A stretch of DNA of 64,000 nt, taken from contig CAZGLY010000005.1 of assembly GCA_964526675.1 (NCBI GenBank), positions 1 through 64,000 of the forward strand. The letters run 5' to 3'. The stretch is from CAZADA01 sp964526675 (GTDB lineage Bacteria; Pseudomonadota; Alphaproteobacteria; Caulobacterales; Maricaulaceae). Both the position numbers and the translations under genes were made by a program. Numbering within the stretch: the stretch's first letter is position 1; each line of letters begins with the position of its first letter. Positions 58,658 through 64,000 of the stretch are shown here, one piece after another. The notes under the pieces are model-generated. The model was not told the DNA's origin and ran no database searches. It saw nothing but the letters and a program-made list of their open reading frames with translations.

Positions 58658-59824
58658 GTGTCAGACACTTTCCTCGGCTATCGCCGCGAGAACGGCCGCG
58701 TCGGCGTGCGCAACCACGTCGTCATCCTGCCGGTCGACGACATATCCAACGCCGCTGCTGAGGCGGTGGCCAACAACATCAAAGGCGCCCTGGCGCTGCC
58801 GCACGCCTATGGTCGTCTCCAATTCGGCGAGGATCTGGATCTCTTCTTTCGCACCATCATCGGGACGGGCGCGAACCCCAATGTGGCGGCGTGCGTGGTG
58901 ATCGGGATCGAACCGGGCTGGACCGGCAAGGTCGTCGACGGCATCGCCGCCACGGGCAAGCCGGTCACGGGCTTCTCGATCGAGCAAAACGGCGACATCG
59001 CAACCATCGCGGCGGCCTCCCGTCAAGCCAAAGACTACGTCCATTGGGCGAGCGAACGGCAGCGGGAAGAATGCCCGATCGCGGACTTGTGGGTGTCGAC
59101 GAAGTGCGGCGAGTCCGACACGACATCCGGCTGCGGGTCGAACCCGGCCGTGGGCGACATGTATGACAAGCTCATTCCCAAAGGCGTCACGGGCGTTTTC
59201 GGGGAAACCTCCGAACTCACCGGCGCGGAGCATTTGTGCAAGGAACGCGCGGTGACGCCGGAGGTTGGCGAAAAGTTCCTCGCCACCTTCCAAGCCTACC
59301 AAGACGAGGTGATCGAGCCGCACAAAACCTCCGATCTCTCCGAAAGCCAGCCCACCAAGGGCAACATCGAAGGCGGCCTCACCACCATTGAGGAGAAGGC
59401 CCTCGGCAATCTCGAGAAACTCGGCCGCGTCACCTCCTACATCGACGTGCTGAAGCCGGCGGAGGCGCCAGCCCAGGGCCCCGGCATGTACTTCATGGAC
59501 ACGTCCTCCGCGGCGGCGGAGTGCGTGACGCTGATGGCCGCGGCGGGCTTCACCGTCCACACCTTCCCCACCGGTCAGGGCAACATCATCGGCCATCCCA
59601 TCGTGCCGGTCGTGAAGCTCACCGCCAATCCGCGCACCATGCGCACCATGGCCGAGCACATCGACGTGGACGTGTCGGGCATTCTTCGCCGCGAAATGAC
59701 CATGAGCGACGCCGGCGACGCCTTGATCGACATGGTCGTGCGCACCGCCAACGGCCGCGCGACGGCCGCGGAAGCGCTGGGTCACCGCGAGTTCGTGCTC
59801 ACCAAGCTCTACCGGAGCGCGTGA
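58658..59824 (+). CDS. suyB: (2R)-sulfolactate sulfo-lyase large subunit
   Basis: The 388-residue protein (about 41 kDa) belongs to the altronate/galactarate dehydratase large-domain family: GYRRENGRVGVRNHVVILPVDD at the start, STKCGESDTTSGCGSNPAVGDMYD with the metal-type cysteine, and TTIEEKALGNLEKLG. The size equals that reported for SuyB of Paracoccus pantotrophus. The reaction is sulfolactate to pyruvate plus sulfite. Altronate dehydratase is the main alternative, but the COG2855 exporter downstream, the YihV-like kinase and the sulfolactate-type dehydrogenases favour SuyB. Confidence 0.87.
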   Translation: MSDTFLGYRRENGRVGVRNHVVILPVDDISNAAAEAVANNIKGALALPHAYGRLQFGEDLDLFFRTIIGTGANPNVAACVVIGIEPGWTGKVVDGIAATGKPVTGFSIEQNGDIATIAAASRQAKDYVHWASERQREECPIADLWVSTKCGESDTTSGCGSNPAVGDMYDKLIPKGVTGVFGETSELTGAEHLCKERAVTPEVGEKFLATFQAYQDEVIEPHKTSDLSESQPTKGNIEGGLTTIEEKALGNLEKLGRVTSYIDVLKPAEAPAQGPGMYFMDTSSAAAECVTLMAAAGFTVHTFPTGQGNIIGHPIVPVVKLTANPRTMRTMAEHIDVDVSGILRREMTMSDAGDALIDMVVRTANGRATAAEALGHREFVLTKLYRSA

Positions 59825-59888
59825 GGACCGCGCGGCGTCAGACCGTGTCTGACGCGCCGCATGAGAGCCAGAGACGGGGAGGCCAGGC

Positions 59889-60902
59889 ATGGGGGAGGTA
59901 AGGCTCTCGCTCGACGACGCGCGCGCGCTGGTGGCGGCCGCCTTCCGCGCCAGCAACGTCTCCGCCGAGAACGCGCAGGCCACGGCGGCGGCCTTGGTCG
60001 CGGCGGAGGCCGACGGGCAGAAGGGCCATGGCCTCTCGCGGGTGTCGTCCTACGCCGCGCAAGCGCGCGCGGGCAAAGTCGCCGGCCACGCCACGCCTGC
60101 GCTGACGGAGCTCAGCCCCGTCGCGGTGGCCGTGGACGCCGGTCATGGCTTCGCCTATCCCGCGCTCACCCTGGCGGTCGAGGCGCTGGTCCCGCGAGCG
60201 AAGGCGAATGGCGTCGCGGTGGCGAGCGTGCGTCGGTCCCACCATTTCGGCCAGGCCGGCGCCCATGTGGAGGCCCTCGCCAATCACGGTCTCATCGGGT
60301 TCATCCACGGCAACTCCCCCAAAGCGATCGCCTTTTGGGGCGCGCGCGCCCCGGCCATGGGCACCAACCCCGTCGCCTTCGCCGCGCCGGACCCGAACGG
60401 TCCGCCGTTGGTGATTGATCTCGCGCTGTCGACCGTCGCGCGCGGCAAGATCATGGCCGCGGAAAAAGCCGGCGAGCCGATCCCCGAAGGCTGGGGGTTC
60501 GACGCCGAAGGCCGACCGACCACGAACGCGTCTGAGGCGATGAAAGGCTCCATGGCCCCCATCGGCGGCGCCAAAGGGGCGGCGATGGCGTTGATGATGG
60601 AGCTGTTGGCGGCCGGGTTGACGGGCGGTCGGTTTGGCTTCGAAGCCAGCTCGCTCTTCGACGACAAAGGCCCGCCGCCGGATTTGGGCCAGACGTTGAT
60701 CGCGCTGAACCCCGAGCTTTTGTCCGGCGGCGCCTTCGCCGAACGCATGGCCACGATGATGGGCGCGATTGACGCCGCCGACGGCGCCCGTCCGCCGGGC
60801 CAGTCGCGTCTGGAGCACCGAGCGCGCGCGGCCCGTGACGGGCTTGTCATCACCGAGGCGCTGCACCGCGAGATCCTCGGCCTCGCGGGGGCGCAGGCGT
60901 GA
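59889..60902 (+). CDS. comC: Malate/L-lactate dehydrogenase family enzyme (candidate (R)-sulfolactate dehydrogenase)
   Basis: The 337-residue NAD(P) enzyme has the Ldh2/MDH2 fold: DGQKGHGLSRVSSYAAQARAGKV, the catalytic-type histidine in VRRSHHFGQAG, GTNPVAFAAP and GGAKGAAMALMMELLAAGLTGG. ComC, which reduces sulfopyruvate to (R)-sulfolactate, belongs to this family. Here it lies between suyB and suyZ and overlaps suyZ as GTGA. With the SlcC-like enzyme it could invert (S)- to (R)-sulfolactate, the form SuyAB uses. A simple ureidoglycolate or malate dehydrogenase would not explain the context. Confidence 0.82.
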   Translation: MGEVRLSLDDARALVAAAFRASNVSAENAQATAAALVAAEADGQKGHGLSRVSSYAAQARAGKVAGHATPALTELSPVAVAVDAGHGFAYPALTLAVEALVPRAKANGVAVASVRRSHHFGQAGAHVEALANHGLIGFIHGNSPKAIAFWGARAPAMGTNPVAFAAPDPNGPPLVIDLALSTVARGKIMAAEKAGEPIPEGWGFDAEGRPTTNASEAMKGSMAPIGGAKGAAMALMMELLAAGLTGGRFGFEASSLFDDKGPPPDLGQTLIALNPELLSGGAFAERMATMMGAIDAADGARPPGQSRLEHRARAARDGLVITEALHREILGLAGAQA

Positions 60903-61915
60903 GCATGGCCGCCGAAGCGCCAGGGCTCGCGGCGCGGGCGCGCGCGCGTTTGGATCGTTTCGGCCCTGGGCTTTTGGTGGTCTTCACCGTCGCCGCCGCC
61001 GCTCGCTTTGCGTCGGAGCATTATGGCGCGCCAGCGACGCTCTTCGCGCTTTTGATCGGCATCGCGCTGAACTTCCTGACGGAGGAGGGCGGGCGCTGCG
61101 TGCCTGGCGTTCAGCTCGCTTCCGGGCGGATGCTCAAGGTCGGCGTGGCGTTGCTCGGCGCCCGGGTGACGCTCGATCAAATCGCCAGCCTGGGGATCAA
61201 GCCGATCGTGCTGATCCCCGCATTGATCCTGCTGACGATCGGCGGCGGCGTGTTGCTCGCGCGCGTGTTCAAGCGATCGGACGCGTTTGGCTTGCTCACC
61301 GGCGGCGCGGTGGCGATTTGCGGGGCCTCCGCGGCGCTTGCGCTCTCGTCCGTCATGGCCCAGTCGGAGCAAATGCGCCGCGACACGCTCTTCACGGTCG
61401 TGGCCGTCACCTCGCTCTCGACGGTGGCGATGGTGGGCTATCCGGTGCTGTTCTCTGCGCTCGGCCTGACGGACGCGGAGATCGGCGTCCTCATTGGCGC
61501 GACCATCCACGACGTCGCCCAAGTCGTCGGCGCGGGCTACAGCGTTTCCGAAGAAGCCGGCGATGTCTCCACGTATGTGAAGCTCCTGCGGGTGGCGTGC
61601 TTGCCGGTCGTCGTCATCGCTTACGCGCTGGTGCTTCAGCGGGGCCGGACGGACGGGGCGAAGACGCCGTTTCCCTTCTTCGCGGTGGGTTTCGGCGTGA
61701 TCCTCTTAGCCAACAGCGTGGGCTTGTTGCCGGAGCCGGTGCGCCAGAGCTTCGACTGGAGCGCGAGTTGGCTGCTTTTGGCGGCCATTGGCGGGCTCGG
61801 CATGAAGACGTCGTTGAAATCCATGTTCGAGCTTGGGCCCCGCCACGCCGGCGTCGTCGTCGCGCAAACCGGGCTCTTGTTGGGCGCCGCGCTCGCCGCC
61901 GTGACCCTGATCTAG
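60899..61915 (+). CDS. suyZ: COG2855/YeiH-type membrane exporter (SuyZ-like)
   Basis: The 338-residue protein has about ten transmembrane helices and the UPF0324/COG2855 motifs LKVGVALLGARVTLDQIASLG, GGAVAICGASAALALSSVM and IGATIHDVAQVVGAGYSVS. A COG2855 protein, SuyZ, is cotranscribed with suyB in Paracoccus pantotrophus and proposed to export the inorganic sulfur product. Because the sulfite dehydrogenase here is Tat-exported, the cargo is more likely sulfite than sulfate. The GTG overlaps the comC stop. Confidence 0.85.
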   Translation: MSMAAEAPGLAARARARLDRFGPGLLVVFTVAAAARFASEHYGAPATLFALLIGIALNFLTEEGGRCVPGVQLASGRMLKVGVALLGARVTLDQIASLGIKPIVLIPALILLTIGGGVLLARVFKRSDAFGLLTGGAVAICGASAALALSSVMAQSEQMRRDTLFTVVAVTSLSTVAMVGYPVLFSALGLTDAEIGVLIGATIHDVAQVVGAGYSVSEEAGDVSTYVKLLRVACLPVVVIAYALVLQRGRTDGAKTPFPFFAVGFGVILLANSVGLLPEPVRQSFDWSASWLLLAAIGGLGMKTSLKSMFELGPRHAGVVVAQTGLLLGAALAAVTLI

Positions 61916-61939
61916 CCGCAGCACAAAGGACGCGCGCTT

Positions 61940-62866
61940 ATGGCCGACATTGTCGTCAGCGAATTCATGGACGAAACCGCCGCCCGCGACGGCTTCGCCG
62001 GCCGCGATCTGCTGTTCGACCCCACGCTCGTCGACGACGCCGCGCGTCTTCACGCCGCCGTGGCTGACGCGCGCGCCCTGATCGTGCGCAACCGCACCCA
62101 GGTGCGCGGGGCGTTGCTGGACGCCGCCGAGAACTTGAGGGTCGTCGGCCGGCTGGGCGTCGGCCTCGACAACATCGACATGAACGCCTGCGCCGCGCGC
62201 GGGATCGCGGTGCGCCCGGCGACGGGCGCGAACAACCTCTCGGTTGCGGAGTATGTGATCACGGCGGCGCTGATGCTGCTGCGCGGCGCGTGGACCGCCA
62301 CCGGCCCCGTCGCCGCGGGAGACTGGCCGCGCAACGCCCTCATCGGGCGCGAAGCCTCAGGCAAGACGCTTGGCCTTGTGGGCTATGGCGCGATCGCGCG
62401 CGAAACCGCCAGCCGCGCTCAGGCGCTGGGCATGGCGACCATCGCCTATGACCCGTTCTTGGCGACGGATGATCCCGCCTGGGGCGCGACCCGGTCCGTC
62501 TCACTGGAGGCGCTGCTTGCGGAGGCGGACGCGGTGAGCCTGCACGTGCCGCTGACGCCGGAGACACGTCACGTCATCGGGGCGGAGGCGCTCAGCGCCA
62601 TGAAGTCCGACGCCGTGCTGATCAACGCCGCCCGGGGCGGAGTGGTGGACGAGACGGCGTTGGCGGCCGCCGTGCGCGCCGGCCAGCTCGGCGGCGCGGC
62701 GCTCGACGTGTTTGAGAACGAGCCCCTGACAGGCGAAGGGGGTGCGGCCTTTTCCGGCTTGCCCAACGTGATCCTCACCCCCCACATTGCCGGCGTGACA
62801 GAGGAATCAAACGTCCGCGTCAGCCGGGTGACGGTCGCCAACGTGCTCGCCGTCCTCGACGCCTAA
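61940..62866 (+). CDS. slcC: D-2-hydroxyacid dehydrogenase family (candidate (S)-sulfolactate dehydrogenase)
   Basis: The 308-residue enzyme has the phosphoglycerate-dehydrogenase-like fold with NAD site LGLVGYGAIAR and catalytic triad R232 (NAARGG), E261 (FENEPL) and H282 (PHIAG). SlcC, the (S)-sulfolactate dehydrogenase described in Chromohalobacter, is of this family. It is too short for a SerA with an ACT domain. It is the last gene of the plus-strand arm, 24 bases after suyZ. Together with comC it would convert the sulfolactate enantiomer via sulfopyruvate. Confidence 0.83.
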   Translation: MADIVVSEFMDETAARDGFAGRDLLFDPTLVDDAARLHAAVADARALIVRNRTQVRGALLDAAENLRVVGRLGVGLDNIDMNACAARGIAVRPATGANNLSVAEYVITAALMLLRGAWTATGPVAAGDWPRNALIGREASGKTLGLVGYGAIARETASRAQALGMATIAYDPFLATDDPAWGATRSVSLEALLAEADAVSLHVPLTPETRHVIGAEALSAMKSDAVLINAARGGVVDETALAAAVRAGQLGGAALDVFENEPLTGEGGAAFSGLPNVILTPHIAGVTEESNVRVSRVTVANVLAVLDA

Positions 62867-62911
62867 GCGCGTCGCGCGCCCTACGCACGCGGGAACACGG
62901 CGGTCCTGGGC

Positions 62912-64000
62912 ATGGAGCCATTGCAAGCCTTACGCGCTGGCGTCCGCGCGCGCCACCGCGCGTCGGAGGCGGATCTGGTCGCGGACCTGATCGCGCAAGC
63001 CGGCCTTGATGCGGAAACCCGCGGCCGAATCGCGACGCGCGCCACGGGTTTGGTGGAAGCCATCCGCGCTGACGGCCGCCCAGGGCTGATGGAGGTGTTC
63101 CTCGCGGAATATGGCCTCTCCACCAAGGAGGGCGTCGCCCTCATGTGCTTGGCGGAGGCGCTCTTGCGCGTGCCGGACGCCGACACCATCGACGCGTTGA
63201 TCGAAGACAAAATCGCTCCCTCGGCCTGGGGCGCGCATTTGGGCCGCTCCAGCTCGCCCTTGGTGAACGCGTCCACCTGGGCGCTGATGTTCACCGGCGC
63301 CGTGTTGCGCGAGGGCGAGGGCGACACCGTCGCTCAAACGTTGCGCAGTCTGGTCAAACGCGTGGGCGAGCCCGTCATTCGCGCGGCGGTGACGCGTGCG
63401 ATGAAGGAGCTGGGCGGGCATTTCGTGCTCGGCGAGACCATTGAGGGCGCGCTGTCGCGTGCTGCGGCCGACGCGGCGAAAGGGTTCTCGCATTCCTACG
63501 ACATGCTCGGCGAAGCGGCGCTCACGGCGGGCGACGCGGAGGCCTATTACGACGCCTATCGCGGCGCGATCGCCACTCTGGGCGCGCGGGCGCGCGCGAC
63601 GGACATTCGCGACAACCCAGGGATCTCCATCAAGCTGTCAGCGCTCCACCCCCGGTATGAGTTCGCCCAGCGCGAGCGTGTCCTGCGCGAGCTGACGCCG
63701 TGGGTGTTGACCCTGGCGCTGGACGCGAAAGCAGGCGGCCTCGGCCTCAACATCGACGCGGAGGAGGCTGATCGCCTTGATCTGTCGCTCGACCTTGTGG
63801 ATGCGGTGCTGCGCGATCCGCGGTTGGCCGGCTGGGACGGCTTCGGCGTCGTGGTCCAGGCCTACGGCAAGCGCGCGTCCGCGGTGATCGATTGGCTCTA
63901 CGCCCTCGCAGGCGCCGTGGATCGGCGCATCATGGTGCGCCTCGTCAAGGGGGCTTATTGGGACACGGAGGTTAAGCGCGCTCAGGTCGATGGCGTCGCG
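62912..64000 (+). CDS. putA: Bifunctional proline dehydrogenase / P5C dehydrogenase, N-terminal part (cut by window edge)
   Basis: The open frame runs to the window edge; 363 codons are visible. It matches the start of PutA: the helical region STKEGVALMCLAEALLRVPDADTIDALI-DKI, then the proline dehydrogenase barrel beginning FSHSYDMLGEAALTAGDAEAYY, followed by GISIKLSALHPRYE, NIDAEEADRLDLSLDL and MVRLVKGAYWDTEVK. PutA oxidises proline to glutamate. The ATG at 62912 has only a weak ribosome site. It lies 45 bases after slcC, but a link to sulfonate metabolism is not evident. Confidence 0.93.
   Translation, partial: MEPLQALRAGVRARHRASEADLVADLIAQAGLDAETRGRIATRATGLVEAIRADGRPGLMEVFLAEYGLSTKEGVALMCLAEALLRVPDADTIDALIEDKIAPSAWGAHLGRSSSPLVNASTWALMFTGAVLREGEGDTVAQTLRSLVKRVGEPVIRAAVTRAMKELGGHFVLGETIEGALSRAAADAAKGFSHSYDMLGEAALTAGDAEAYYDAYRGAIATLGARARATDIRDNPGISIKLSALHPRYEFAQRERVLRELTPWVLTLALDAKAGGLGLNIDAEEADRLDLSLDLVDAVLRDPRLAGWDGFGVVVQAYGKRASAVIDWLYALAGAVDRRIMVRLVKGAYWDTEVKRAQVDGVA

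Noticed and set aside
58359..59824. suyAB as altronate dehydratase (split UxaA)
   Set aside because: The family is shared, but the COG2855 exporter, sulfolactate-type dehydrogenases, YihV-like kinase and sulfite dehydrogenase around it have no place in hexuronate breakdown; no uxaB, uxaC or kdg genes are near.
61940..62866. SerA, phosphoglycerate dehydrogenase of serine synthesis
   Set aside because: Too short, no ACT or intervening domain, and embedded at the end of the suy operon.
62912..64000. putA as part of the sulfonate cluster
   Set aside because: Same strand and close, but proline oxidation has no step in the pathway; the closeness may be incidental.
1..64000. tRNA or rRNA genes, CRISPR arrays, insertion sequences, phage or integrase genes
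   Set aside because: None seen on either strand; intergenic gaps are short, and no repeat-spacer pattern or transposase motif was found. A covariance-model scan could still find a small RNA.

Overview
The window is high-G+C DNA from an aerobic, probably marine or surface-associated alphaproteobacterium. The signs are a complete fixNOQP/fixGHIS-type set for a cbb3 oxidase, several large TonB-dependent receptors of the Caulobacter/Hyphomonas/Parvularcula kind, TRAP transport, GTG starts and many ATGA/GTGA stop-start overlaps. I cannot name a genus. I saw no rRNA, tRNA, CRISPR array, transposase or integrase.

Layout. 1-7207: the end of ccoN, then ccoO-ccoQ-ccoP and the assembly genes ccoG-ccoH-ccoI-ccoS, with a DUF2189 membrane protein convergent to them. 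8129-15317: a haem-uptake locus, with a receptor and a coupled small ORF on the minus strand and hmuS-hmuT-hmuU-hmuV on the plus strand. 15443-25873: glpK, a nitronate-monooxygenase-like enzyme, a TetR regulator, a saccharopine-dehydrogenase-like oxidoreductase, an unknown Cys-cluster membrane protein, glpD, a DoxX-NDH2 fusion and a GNAT acetyltransferase. 25955-41362: a TonB receptor, a fused CoA-transferase, an RND pump with its adaptor, a secreted amidohydrolase, a DUF1800/DUF1501 pair and an MBL-rhodanese protein.

The most interesting part is 41473-62866. I read it as a complete sulfosugar (sulfoquinovose-type) mineralisation cluster. The minus-strand arm encodes, in transcription order after a GntR regulator, an aldehyde dehydrogenase (sulfolactaldehyde to sulfolactate), a PfkB kinase that keeps the sulfonate-binding Lys/Asn/Arg of E. 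coli YihV, a YihT/LacD-type class I aldolase, a FucI/AraA-type isomerase, a GH31 glycosidase, a TRAP transporter (Q, M, P), and a Tat-exported sulfite dehydrogenase with its cytochrome c. An aldose 1-epimerase and a TonB receptor flank the distal end. The plus-strand arm is suyA-suyB (sulfolactate sulfo-lyase), a ComC-like and an SlcC-like sulfolactate dehydrogenase (together able to invert sulfolactate stereochemistry through sulfopyruvate), and a COG2855 (SuyZ) exporter.

The proposed flow is sulfosugar to sulfo-fructose to its 1-phosphate, which is cleaved to DHAP plus sulfolactaldehyde. The aldehyde is oxidised to sulfolactate, and sulfolactate is split to pyruvate plus sulfite. Sulfite is exported and oxidised to sulfate in the periplasm, and its electrons could reach the cbb3 oxidase encoded at the start of the window. 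The window ends inside putA, which is probably unrelated.
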